NCBI GenBank assembly: GCA_965207705.1
Contig: OZ242292.1
Coordinates: forward strand, 62,001-126,000
DNA: 64,000 bases
Source: JAAOII01 sp965207705
Lineage (GTDB): Bacteria > Pseudomonadota > Gammaproteobacteria > CBDBNL01 > JAAOII01
Reading direction: 5' to 3'
The translations under genes and the position numbers were made by a program. The notes under the pieces were generated by a model that worked only from the letters and a program-made list of their open reading frames with translations, was not told the DNA's origin and did not search any database. Position 1 is the first letter of the stretch. Each line of letters opens with the position of its first letter. Of this stretch, positions 9,083-17,340 are shown piece after piece.

Positions 9083-10279
9083 TTAAAAGGACCTCCCAAA
9101 CCTGATTAACCCTTCTTGAGAGGCAACTTGCACCGAATACCCTGGTCTAGTGGGCAGAGCATTTTCTTGGGTATCTAATACTTCAGTTGCCACATTGCCA
9201 GCAATTGACGCCGCTGGATTTACATTTTGTGCTATGACTTGAGCAGTAGAATCTAAGACATTCCTTTTTGCTGCGGTACTCGCAACTTTATTTGTATGAG
9301 TGATGACTGCGCCAGCCAATCCAGCAGTCATACCGCTGCTATGTATAGTCGCGCTTATTGAATACTCGCTTCCATCAGGTAATACCATTAACACTACCTG
9401 CATATCTAATCTCTGGGTGGCTGAATTTATTCTATGCTTAGTAAAAAATATAGTTCCTGCTGGAACATTTTTATGGCGTCCTTCAATTTCTTCAACTAAT
9501 TCCAACTCTATATTGGCTGGTTCACTGGACGAAACCGAACGCGGCAGAAACACTCTTGCCCAGGTGCCAGCACGCACGCCAAACTTTGGCTTGCTACGAA
9601 AAGCATTAACTTCAAGGACCAAGCCCTTGTTGCTATTTACTTTATTATTCCCCGCTTTGTTAGTTCCAACTTTATTGCTTCCTCCATATTGATTATTTAC
9701 CTGCTTACTGCTTGCTCCCGTTACTTGCTTTATCGTTTTACTCTTTCCTGACTTTGCTCTTTTCTTAGCAGTGGCAGTGTTTTCTGCTTGTGACGTGCGC
9801 GATGCTGATGGCTTGATTTGCTGCGGGTTATCCCCCACAATAATTGTCTCGCCCTGTTCAACCAAAGTGTTGGATGACAACCTGCACACAACCTTACGGA
9901 TTTTTCTATCATAAACCCCCTCTATTACTTTATCCCCAACTATGCATCCTGGAAATCTGTTGCCATCCTTAACCACAGCTGGGAATACAACTTTATTAAT
10001 AACAATGCCTGGATACCCATTATCTCCATCATAATAAAACCTTGAATTTTCATCAAGCACCTCATTATACTGTAGTCGTTTATTTTTATCTTTAGCCAAC
10101 CGAATCTGATCTTCTGTTGTAGATTTAAGCGCTTCTTTGCTAACATCTCTTGTCTTATCTTCTTGCGCATTAACTTCTTCAGCAAAAGAAACCATTGCAA
10201 TAAAACTTGTTGCAGTCAAAATTACAGCAACGTTAAACAACACAAAAAGCGGTTTAGTAATTAATAACAAAAGATTCAT
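9083..10279 (-). CDS. VirB10/TraB-like T4SS core protein
   Basis: Probable channel scaffold spanning inner and outer membranes. The 398 residues open with a hydrophobic segment (about 3-30) that could be a signal or anchor. A linker rich in Asn and Lys (about 160-225, with NK repeats) follows, then a C-terminal domain resembling VirB10/TrbI: GTWARVFLP, VPAGTIFFTKHRI, RLDMQVVLMVLPDGSEY, and GMTAGLAGAVI. These match the family pattern of an IPxGT step, a PDG strand and a Gly-rich loop. The usual long Pro-rich periplasmic arm is replaced by the Asn/Lys linker. It overlaps the VirB9-like gene by 26 bp. TraB of F-type systems is the alternative name. Confidence 0.65.
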   Translation of the reverse strand: MNLLLLITKPLFVLFNVAVILTATSFIAMVSFAEEVNAQEDKTRDVSKEALKSTTEDQIRLAKDKNKRLQYNEVLDENSRFYYDGDNGYPGIVINKVVFPAVVKDGNRFPGCIVGDKVIEGVYDRKIRKVVCRLSSNTLVEQGETIIVGDNPQQIKPSASRTSQAENTATAKKRAKSGKSKTIKQVTGASSKQVNNQYGGSNKVGTNKAGNNKVNSNKGLVLEVNAFRSKPKFGVRAGTWARVFLPRSVSSSEPANIELELVEEIEGRHKNVPAGTIFFTKHRINSATQRLDMQVVLMVLPDGSEYSISATIHSSGMTAGLAGAVITHTNKVASTAAKRNVLDSTAQVIAQNVNPAASIAGNVATEVLDTQENALPTRPGYSVQVASQEGLIRFGRSF

Positions 10280-11147
10280 CTTTATTATTGGTTAAGGTAA
10301 TTTTTAGTTTCACTTTATTGTCAATTAAACCTGCATCATTGGTAATAAAGAGACACTCATCCAACCGCTTTCCCCTGTCCAAGCAAAGTAATTTACCTGT
10401 CAGGATAGAACCTCCACCCTGCCCGTGTTGCAATTGAACTAACATAGATGAAGTCGTAAATTTTTCTCCATAATGCTCCACCCAAAAATGTATTGCATAA
10501 GCATCTGGCTTGAGATATAGAAACTTATCCAAGTAAATATCAGCGCTTTTAAATCTTTCTTTTCCTCCACGCAACAAGGATTTAATATTCTTCCTCTTAG
10601 TGCCACGCATAATAATTGCTGCCATTGTAGTATCGGCGATAATTGAGTTTCTTTGCTTAATTCTGTTCTGATAACTTTTGCTTAGATTTTTCTTAATCCT
10701 ATCAATCTCACGCGCCATTAAAAACTCTCTATCATCAGTAGTTAACTGCAAATAAATATCACTTATATGGTCGCTAACAAGTCCGCTAACTACCAGATTA
10801 ATGGCAATATGATAGCCAGCAATACTCATATACAGCTTGCCTATAGTCCCTTGGTTGCCGGATGCAGTTATAAGGAATACATTCTGCCCCGCTAAAGTAG
10901 CTAGATTGCGAGCTACTGCAAAATCATTGCTATTGGTTAGTTTGTAATTAAGTGGCGGTTTAAGTTGGGAATTATCTAATATAAAAGGGAAGATTAATCT
11001 TGTTCCCAGCTTAGGCACAACCTTAAGAGTGAATTGGGTTTGTTCCAGCAAGGGAATCTCTTGCACCTTGCCACTGAATCCATAAGCAGCTGGGGTAATA
11101 CCTAACATCCCGAACAAGGCAAAAGTCATAATAAACGAACGGAGCAT
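10254..11147 (-). CDS. VirB9/TraK-like T4SS outer-membrane complex protein
   Basis: A 297-residue secreted protein with a signal peptide (about residues 1-23, cleavage near PAAYG). The mature N-terminus has the GTRLIFPFIL stretch typical of the VirB9/TrbG/TraK beta-rich N-domain. A charged alpha-helical region (about 135-175, REIDRIKKNLSKSYQNRIKQR) links to a C-terminal beta domain (AIHFWVEHYGEKF, MLVQLQHGQGGG). Position between VirB8-like and VirB10-like genes is the strongest evidence. It overlaps both neighbours by 22-26 bp, and an internal start (MTFALFG) at 11129 is possible. Sequence similarity to named families is weak by eye. Confidence 0.55.
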   Translation of the reverse strand: MLRSFIMTFALFGMLGITPAAYGFSGKVQEIPLLEQTQFTLKVVPKLGTRLIFPFILDNSQLKPPLNYKLTNSNDFAVARNLATLAGQNVFLITASGNQGTIGKLYMSIAGYHIAINLVVSGLVSDHISDIYLQLTTDDREFLMAREIDRIKKNLSKSYQNRIKQRNSIIADTTMAAIIMRGTKRKNIKSLLRGGKERFKSADIYLDKFLYLKPDAYAIHFWVEHYGEKFTTSSMLVQLQHGQGGGSILTGKLLCLDRGKRLDECLFITNDAGLIDNKVKLKITLTNNKDESFVINY

Positions 11148-11749
11148 ACTTCTATTCCAAGATAGTTACGTGGATTTATAGGGACAAGTTTCAATGAAAG
11201 CTCAAGGTTAAAGTCCGATGAAATATCTTGCCCTTGAGTTCCACTCAGTAAAATCTTTCCTGTCAAACCAACTTGAATATCATCGCTATTTAAATACTTC
11301 AAAAGTTGAAAGTCCGAGAATATAGTTCGCGAAAGTTGCAATCTTTGCACTACTCGCGCTAACTTGCCGCCCTCCACCCATTCTTTGCGTATTTTAGTTC
11401 TAAGCTGCGGACACATAGCCGCTAAGGATATTTCTGCATCTTCATAAATAGTCGCTGAGTTTTGACTCATATAGTGTTGAATAAACCTTTTACTCATACT
11501 TTCAATTTGTGTCTCATCCATTGGCGGCGCATCAATATAATTTACTTGGGCAATATAACGTCCTTCTTGGTCTACTAAAATTACGGGAAGCGGTCTAATC
11601 ATAAATGCAGCAAAGATAAAAGAACCACTTATTAGCAAAATAAATACCAGCAGAAACAGCAGGCGATTTTGCCATAAGATAGCCAGATAAAGGTTACCCT
11701 GACGATTTATTTTTCCTTTGTTAACAGTGTTATTCATAAACAGACGCAT
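11126..11749 (-). CDS. VirB8/TraE-like T4SS inner-membrane protein
   Basis: A 207-residue bitopic protein: a short basic cytoplasmic N-terminus, one TM segment (about 28-50) and a periplasmic domain of about 155 residues, the layout of VirB8. After the TM it reads RPLPVILVDQEGRY, like the region following the TM in TraE/VirB8 proteins. VirB8 dimers bridge the inner membrane and the core complex. It begins 2 bp after the VirB6-like stop. TraE of F-type machines is a close alternative. Confidence 0.6.
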   Translation of the reverse strand: MRLFMNNTVNKGKINRQGNLYLAILWQNRLLFLLVFILLISGSFIFAAFMIRPLPVILVDQEGRYIAQVNYIDAPPMDETQIESMSKRFIQHYMSQNSATIYEDAEISLAAMCPQLRTKIRKEWVEGGKLARVVQRLQLSRTIFSDFQLLKYLNSDDIQVGLTGKILLSGTQGQDISSDFNLELSLKLVPINPRNYLGIEVCSVRLL

Positions 11750-11751
11750 AA

Positions 11752-13146
11752 TTACTTAACCTTATGTTTTTTGCCTACGCGAGAAATAGCGCTAATATTC
11801 TTTGGCAATGATTTTGCCTCCAGTTTTCCGCTATGTTCTATGATTGATCTCATCTTATAAGGGCGGCGAGCTTTTGCCAGATCTGGCGGACTATCTGCTG
11901 AATTATTCTTAGGATTCTGTCCTGCTGATGCAGGTTTTGATTTTGTTTTGCTCTGTGCTGTTCCACCATCACCTCTGTTAGATAAAGGGGGAAGTCCGCC
12001 ACCGTATCTCCCATATCCTCCTCCCCCTTTAGATCGTGGATTTCTTACTCCTGATGCAGTTGACCTCGCAACACCAGCTGCAGCCAGCGCTCCGCTTGCC
12101 CCCATACCCGCTGACATACGCGCCAATGAAATAGCTGGCAAAGTAAACAATGCAGCTACGGTTGATATTGATGTTGGGGAAAGTAAATAGCTTTTAACTA
12201 TCCACACACTGCTTAGCATCGCCACTCCAATAAGTATATTAATGGTACTAATCATTACATAAAATAACGACTCACTGAATATAGGAAGCGCTCCCTCTAC
12301 CTGTAATGCGGCTTTCAATGCCCCCACTCCCAATTGCCCCATAACAGCCACCATAATTGCTTCAACTATCCCCCAAAGAAATATAAACGCAGTTATCATA
12401 AGCCAATTACGCGGCAACTTATTTTGCTTGATTATGAAAAAGGGCAACAAGAAAATACCTAGCACATAGTTAATTGCATAAAGAGTATTGCGCAAATAAT
12501 TAAGCAAACCGTGCATAATCAACACTCCCCATTTTGTTCCCCATGCTATAAAATACTGAGTATATAAAGAAACTGTTTTGTCCACCAAAATTGCAATAGG
12601 GTCTTTATTCTTTTTTGTTTCATTAAAATCTGTAACCACACCCTCAACTTGTTCCATTACACCACGAAAGCTGTAGTCATTGGGGGTAGTAGCTCGCACC
12701 AATGTATTGGATAATGCGGTTAGTTCTGCTATGGCAGTTCTATACAACGCCAGGACTAAGATTACCGCAGCAGTCGCATATATAACAGAAAAGATATCCT
12801 TTCCTCCTTCTCCCATCTCTTGCATTAATCTAACTCCAGCGCAGATGATAATTAATGGTCCCAGAATAGGAATTAGTAATCTATCGCCTGTTGCCATCAG
12901 ATAGGTAAAGGCAGTTTCTTCATCTCTTATGCCTGTGTAAAAATTGAAAAGCATATCCCCAAGAATAGAAATATCAAACGCATCATGCATATTATCAAAA
13001 TAGTCGGAAGATGATCCTTTGCGTTGAAACCCCTCATCAGCGCCCAAAGTCACTCCCGACCATAGCATAGATATGCCTAATAAAATTCCTCTACGCAACA
13101 TTCGTCCAATTTGCTTTCTGTTCATTCTGTTCATCCCGCTCATCAT
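11752..13146 (-). CDS. VirB6/TrbL-like polytopic T4SS channel protein
   Basis: A 464-residue membrane protein with an N-terminal signal-like segment (about 17-36), then six or so hydrophobic helices between about 85 and 345. A long soluble C-terminal tail (about 360-464) is rich in Gly, Ser, Lys and Pro and strongly basic at the end. VirB6/TrbL proteins share this layout and form the inner-membrane channel. Two start codons lie side by side (13146 and 13143), overlapping the stop of the VirB5-like gene as ATGA. The tail includes a Gly-Tyr-rich block (GGGGYGRYGGG). Assignment rests on topology and gene order more than on motifs. Confidence 0.6.
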   Translation of the reverse strand: MMSGMNRMNRKQIGRMLRRGILLGISMLWSGVTLGADEGFQRKGSSSDYFDNMHDAFDISILGDMLFNFYTGIRDEETAFTYLMATGDRLLIPILGPLIIICAGVRLMQEMGEGGKDIFSVIYATAAVILVLALYRTAIAELTALSNTLVRATTPNDYSFRGVMEQVEGVVTDFNETKKNKDPIAILVDKTVSLYTQYFIAWGTKWGVLIMHGLLNYLRNTLYAINYVLGIFLLPFFIIKQNKLPRNWLMITAFIFLWGIVEAIMVAVMGQLGVGALKAALQVEGALPIFSESLFYVMISTINILIGVAMLSSVWIVKSYLLSPTSISTVAALFTLPAISLARMSAGMGASGALAAAGVARSTASGVRNPRSKGGGGYGRYGGGLPPLSNRGDGGTAQSKTKSKPASAGQNPKNNSADSPPDLAKARRPYKMRSIIEHSGKLEAKSLPKNISAISRVGKKHKVK

Positions 13147-13946
13147 TGCGAACTAAATACGTTAAATGCCCCAAACATAATATGCTCATTATTAAGACGC
13201 CCAATATCACGAGCAAACTGCGCCCGACTGTTATCAGAATCCATCTTAGTTAGAGTCCAATGAATTCCAGCCAATAATTCGTCCTGAGAATTATACTCAT
13301 CTGAAGATGCAATATCCGTTAGTAAGTTACTGGTTGTTTCCAGCGCAGTTCCCGCGTCAATCAAAAGTTCCAAGGAGTCAGCAAAGCCATACAAACCACG
13401 ACGCGCTTCAAAACTTTGGGCGCGCTCTCCAACCCGCCTTAACTCAGATACCGCAGCATCAAGGGTGGTAAGTTGTTGCGCATATTTCAAGCCATTTACA
13501 CTCTTCCCGCCCAAAGATGCAAGTAATTCTATTTGTTGTGCATAATTTGCCGCCGAACGAAAAAAGGAACGTTCTTGCAAATTTTCAAGCTCTTCCTGCA
13601 ATTGAATAAATTGCTCTGTTTTGTCCAGCAGTTGGCTCATCTGAGCTATTATTTCAGTGAGCTTGAGGACCTCAAGAGGATCCGCCTTAGCAAAAGGCGA
13701 ATAAACAACAACTACCAATGCCAATAAAAACGACAGGATAAACTTTATTATTTTGTACTTAATAACCAAATAGAACAAGCGAAGATGCAGCAAGTACAGT
13801 TTTATATATTTAATCCCTAACCACACAAAGCGTAATAGAAGCCGCAGCAATCTAATTATCAGACGATAGTATTGATAAGGAACCTCAAGATAAAATGTTG
13901 CCAACAGATACAGATAATAGCTAACTAACATAAATAAATCCTTCAT
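13143..13946 (-). CDS. VirB5/TrbJ-like T4SS minor pilus protein
   Basis: The mature part (from about ADPLEVLKL) is a helical secreted domain with heptad-like stretches (MSQLLDKTEQFIQLQEELENLQER), as in VirB5/TrbJ pilus-tip proteins. I chose the ATG at 13946 because AGGA lies 8 bp upstream and it clears the VirB4 stop at 14005; starts at 14036 and 14018 overlap virB4. Before the signal-peptide-like segment ending SPFAKA there are about 60 further hydrophobic residues (YYRLIIRLLRLLLRF onward), unusual for this family. Either the true start is a non-ATG codon further in, or the protein carries extra membrane helices. Confidence 0.5.
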   Translation of the reverse strand: MKDLFMLVSYYLYLLATFYLEVPYQYYRLIIRLLRLLLRFVWLGIKYIKLYLLHLRLFYLVIKYKIIKFILSFLLALVVVVYSPFAKADPLEVLKLTEIIAQMSQLLDKTEQFIQLQEELENLQERSFFRSAANYAQQIELLASLGGKSVNGLKYAQQLTTLDAAVSELRRVGERAQSFEARRGLYGFADSLELLIDAGTALETTSNLLTDIASSDEYNSQDELLAGIHWTLTKMDSDNSRAQFARDIGRLNNEHIMFGAFNVFSSQ

Positions 13947-14004
13947 ATCATTAATCCTGACACGATATAAGCGCCAAAGCAGCAATGTGGCTCTGACTGG
14001 GGTA

Positions 14005-16374
14005 TTAACTTCTCGCATGGTCTTCTCCGTTTTCATAATAATTTAGTAGTTCTTGATATGCTTGTTGCATATTCTGGTTTCTTGCAAGTATTTTTTTCTT
14101 AATCTGTAAAGATGCGCTACTGGTATCAGCCAACGCCATAATTTCTTTTGGGTAAGTTAGAAAACTATCAGTCCATTTATTACCAAAGCCAATTAAAGCC
14201 GAACGATAATCCGCCTGATTTTGCTCATACTCTTTCCAGGTTGTAAACGCCCTCTCATTAAAAGAAGCAAAATACTCTCGCAGTTTGTCATGATTACTCT
14301 CCGTATAAAGCAAGTTAACAATATGCATTTGGTTAATAAGTGCTGGGTCAAGATTGGTTATATCGGATGCTTCTTGGGTAATAATATTTATGTAGCCCCT
14401 TTCTTTTCGCCCCATGCGCGCCACTTGTGAGCAAAGTATTCTTATGGTTTCTTTATCAATACGGATAAACTCATGCAGCTCGTCTATTATGATAAAAGTT
14501 GGGGTTTGCTGAAATAACGCCTTTTGCCCATATCTCAAGCTTAAGAATGTCATATATACGAGCATAAGTTGAGCATCATCCTTCAAGTTTTTAAAGTCAG
14601 CTCCAAATATGCCATCATGGACGGTGAGATTATCATCCGACTTAAACCTTTCTCCTATTATGGTGTCAAGGAAACTCTTTATATTTTTAAGCACCTCATC
14701 CCGCGCCTGTTTCTGTTTATCGCTAAGTGAAGATTCATCTATGCACCCCAGTCCTTGATAGAAATCATTAAGGGTTGGCGCCTGCTTAATCTTATTCTTA
14801 CGGATATATTGTTTGGTATATATTTTCTTAAAAGCCATCTCGCATACTGCAACCTCATGAATACTGAGCCCATCTCTGCCGTCAGTAAATATCTTCGCCA
14901 TTGCGCGAATGGTAGGAGTCACCAACAAACTTGTTAGCGTCTCTGGAACCTCACTAATTGACGGAAAAGGATTAATAACACTGCTATCTGGGTCAATGGA
15001 TACATAAGAGCCGCCCAAAAGCTTAAACAAAAACTCATAAGTATTGCCAATCTCAATTGCATAAAAATCATAGCCAAGCCCATATAGCTGAACAATGCGG
15101 GCGCAGTTTAGAACCCCTTTGCCACTGCCTGTTTTTGCAATCGTCATTGAATGATAAAACTCTCCGCCGGTTTTATTGCTAAGGTCAAAACCCGTAAAGG
15201 TAAAGTTGGTAGCAACCAGCCCCTCTTCATAGCCGTTCCCAGTATAAAATTGCACCGCTGGCAGCAAACACAAAACCATATCCGTATGGTCTTGCCTCTT
15301 AAATCTGGAGCGATACATATTGCACGGCAATGAATAGACCATAGAATAATTAGGCAATCTCTCGCTTTCTAACAAAGCACCCATAGCCGCAAACTGCTCA
15401 TTAAGTTCGTTACAATGCTGCTCTAATTGCTCTTGACTGCCATAAAGCTTTATGTAAAAGACATTATTAAAAATCTGCAGTCCATTATCAACCACATGGC
15501 GCCGCCAATCAGCTATCTCTTGCAAGCGTCTTTCCCCCTCCACATCTGCGTCACTTATTTGACGCCCCTGCCGAACTTCTTCCGAGCCGCTTTTCCGTAA
15601 CAAACTACTATAATCACAACGGCACAAATACAAAGAGAGGTCTAATTCCATAGGCAAGGATGCCAGCATGTCCGTGACTAAACGGATATCTGGTTCAGGA
15701 TAAAAATATAATAGCGACGGCTTAACTCTGATGCCATTCATTATGTAACAACCATCACGCACCTCACCTGTCGGAGTCAGCACTTCTTTTAGGGGATAAG
15801 AATTATCTGGCAATAAGACGCAGTCCCTGTGATGCGATGATTCATATAGAAACTTAGTAGCATCTTGCGCATTAAGCAATTCAAAGCCGCTAAGATTCCC
15901 CGCCAACTTAGCGCAGTATTGCGCCAACTTCTCACTTCTCTTCTGGGCTCTATTTAGCGCCTGTTTTAACCCTGAAGAACCCCAAAACTCATAGAACTTA
16001 ATAACAGAAGAATTGTTGCGGTATTGCAACACTATATAGATATTATTTATGTACAAATAATTAGCAATATGGTCAATGTAACATTGACGCAAAGGACGCA
16101 ATATCTCTGCCTCACGTGTTATATTGCTTTGCATATAACGATGTACTGATTCATTATCTTTTCTTCTTTTAAGATGGACTTCCAAAGATAAATCAAGTGG
16201 CATCTCATTAATTACATTTCTTAGCGAGTTCACAATGTCAATAGACAAACTCGCATCCTCCATATAAATGTCATAGCCGCTTATCTTTGCAATGGCGCTT
16301 ATAGTTCCATCTGTATGCAACATATAATTATCATCAATAAAATGCCAGTGAGTTAGACAATTCATTAGTTGCAT
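14005..16374 (-). CDS. virB4: VirB4/TraC-like T4SS ATPase
   Basis: Energises pilus assembly and transport at the inner membrane. The 789-residue size and two-part layout are those of VirB4: an N-terminal CagE/TraC domain (about 1-390) and a C-terminal RecA-like ATPase. Walker A is KTGSGKG with K419; the residue after the lysine is Gly instead of Ser or Thr. Walker B is IIIDELHEF with D631-E632, followed by ARMGRKERG and the NIITQEASD strand. The frame runs on to 16569, but the ATG at 16374 has GGGGAGGTGAG upstream and begins 2 bp after the VirB3 stop, so I take it as the start. VirD4-type proteins share the GKG, but length and N-domain argue for VirB4. Confidence 0.85.
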   Translation of the reverse strand: MQLMNCLTHWHFIDDNYMLHTDGTISAIAKISGYDIYMEDASLSIDIVNSLRNVINEMPLDLSLEVHLKRRKDNESVHRYMQSNITREAEILRPLRQCYIDHIANYLYINNIYIVLQYRNNSSVIKFYEFWGSSGLKQALNRAQKRSEKLAQYCAKLAGNLSGFELLNAQDATKFLYESSHHRDCVLLPDNSYPLKEVLTPTGEVRDGCYIMNGIRVKPSLLYFYPEPDIRLVTDMLASLPMELDLSLYLCRCDYSSLLRKSGSEEVRQGRQISDADVEGERRLQEIADWRRHVVDNGLQIFNNVFYIKLYGSQEQLEQHCNELNEQFAAMGALLESERLPNYSMVYSLPCNMYRSRFKRQDHTDMVLCLLPAVQFYTGNGYEEGLVATNFTFTGFDLSNKTGGEFYHSMTIAKTGSGKGVLNCARIVQLYGLGYDFYAIEIGNTYEFLFKLLGGSYVSIDPDSSVINPFPSISEVPETLTSLLVTPTIRAMAKIFTDGRDGLSIHEVAVCEMAFKKIYTKQYIRKNKIKQAPTLNDFYQGLGCIDESSLSDKQKQARDEVLKNIKSFLDTIIGERFKSDDNLTVHDGIFGADFKNLKDDAQLMLVYMTFLSLRYGQKALFQQTPTFIIIDELHEFIRIDKETIRILCSQVARMGRKERGYINIITQEASDITNLDPALINQMHIVNLLYTESNHDKLREYFASFNERAFTTWKEYEQNQADYRSALIGFGNKWTDSFLTYPKEIMALADTSSASLQIKKKILARNQNMQQAYQELLNYYENGEDHARS

Positions 16375-16376
16375 AA

Positions 16377-16652
16377 TTAACTCACCTCCCCAACTCTTTT
16401 TGCTAGCTTCAAAGCCCGTTCTTTTGATATTGCCTGTATTATCACCACCAAAGAACCGGCGCGGATTATCCGTCGTGTTCTCAATAGTGCTAAAACACAG
16501 CCAGCCAAAAATAACGGGCGTAATAAATGAAGCTCCGCTGCGGGGATTAATAACATAACCAAACAGCAAAATGATAATGAAGAGTAAACTACTGCCGCCA
16601 TAGGCAAACCAAATATAGAACGTGGCATAAAGCGACCGTTATATGCGCTCAT
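16377..16652 (-). CDS. VirB3-like T4SS inner-membrane protein
   Basis: A 91-residue protein with two closely spaced hydrophobic segments (about 14-37 and 42-57) and a basic C-terminus, the size and topology of VirB3/TraL. It lies directly before virB4, the usual position. VirB3 anchors VirB4 to the membrane during pilus assembly. The start codon overlaps the VirB2 stop, and the stop is 2 bp before the virB4 ATG. Confidence 0.6.
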   Translation of the reverse strand: MSAYNGRFMPRSIFGLPMAAVVYSSLSFCCLVMLLIPAAELHLLRPLFLAGCVLALLRTRRIIRAGSLVVIIQAISKERALKLAKRVGEVS

Positions 16653-17050
16653 TAGTTGGCAAACCCCGCAAACAACGTTGGCAGAGCGGTTATCATTAAT
16701 AGGATTAATGCCGCCGCGCCTAATTTGAACAACTTGGTTTTCAGTGCCTCAGCATCATGACCCATCATTAAATCCTTGGCGAATAGAACGGCAATAATAG
16801 TCCATATACCCCAAAGTAAAGCCGTAAGAAAGCTTAAAGCGTTATTTATAAAGTTACCAAGTGTGCGCACAGCATCTCCCCCGCCTTGAAGATAGTTAGG
16901 CAAAGTATTTGCCATTGCAGATGGAATTAGTGAAAAAGAGACGGAGAAAGATAAAACTACAAGAATGAATATCGTAGTTGCTATCCTTATTATCGCTCGG
17001 CCATTTCTACAGCCATTATTATTTCCTTGAACCCAGATATTGTTACACAT
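16652..17050 (-). CDS. VirB2/TraA-like pilin
   Basis: First gene of the secretion operon. The 132 residues contain a signal segment (about 22-47, cleavage near SAMA) and a mature part with two hydrophobic helices (about 70-92 and 108-127) separated by a short charged loop (KDLMMGHDAEALKTK). This is the topology of VirB2 pilins, which are processed and stacked into the pilus. A Gly-rich turn (LQGGGDAVRTLGNFIN) leads into the first helix, as in several VirB2 proteins. The Asn-rich leader before the signal is long, so an internal start is possible. A consensus promoter lies about 110 bp upstream. Confidence 0.6.
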   Translation of the reverse strand: MCNNIWVQGNNNGCRNGRAIIRIATTIFILVVLSFSVSFSLIPSAMANTLPNYLQGGGDAVRTLGNFINNALSFLTALLWGIWTIIAVLFAKDLMMGHDAEALKTKLFKLGAAALILLMITALPTLFAGFAN

Positions 17051-17116
17051 AATTGTTATTCTTCACCTCTATGTATTGGTATTAATATTCTAATTACAAT
17101 ATCAGAAGATATCATC

Positions 17117-17140
17117 TCCATGCTTTTATGCATGTTTAAA
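17117..17140 (-). promoter_or_regulatory. Small hairpin in the T4SS leader
   Basis: CATGC and GCATG flank TTTTAT in the predicted 5' leader of the secretion operon, between promoter and virB2. It is a 5-bp stem and may be chance; its position in the leader is the only reason to list it. Confidence 0.25.
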
Positions 17141-17170
17141 TAAGATGTATCTTTTTATTTATATCACCCC

Positions 17171-17198
17171 ATTATACTCGTTATAATAACTTTGTCAA
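17171..17198 (-). promoter_or_regulatory. Sigma70 promoter of the type IV secretion operon
   Basis: On the minus strand TTGACA (plus 17193-17198) and TATAAT (plus 17171-17176) are both perfect consensus hexamers with a 16-bp spacer. Transcription would start near 17164, leaving a leader of about 110 nt before the virB2 ATG at 17050. This is the cleanest promoter in the window. Confidence 0.8.
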
Positions 17199-17237
17199 TA
17201 GGGTTAATCAAAAAAGTTGTATTATTTAAATTAAATT

Positions 17238-17320
17238 CCCCCCTCTATCTATTTTCCCTTTATTTATCCCCTTTTCAATCAATCCCCTCCTCTATTTATC
17301 CCCCCTTTTATCAATCCCCC
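17238..17320 (-). repeat. G-run tract upstream of the T4SS promoter
   Basis: The plus strand is almost pure pyrimidine, so the minus strand carries G-runs of 5, 6, 4, 4, 3 and 6 separated by AT-rich spacers within about 83 bp (C-runs at 17238-17243, 17256-17258, 17268-17271, 17284-17287, 17300-17305 and 17316-17320). It lies between the YHYH gene stop and the T4SS promoter. The spacing allows a G-quadruplex or triplex. Confidence 0.6.
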
Positions 17321-17340
17321 TCCTTATCTATACGACTACA

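Noticed and set aside
14005..16569. Long form of VirB4 overlapping VirB3
   Set aside because: A strong ribosome binding site and ATG at 16374, 2 bp after the VirB3 stop, give the normal start.
8543..17050. Integrative conjugative element
   Set aside because: No integrase, relaxase, coupling protein, attachment repeats or tRNA target are visible; only the secretion genes are supported.
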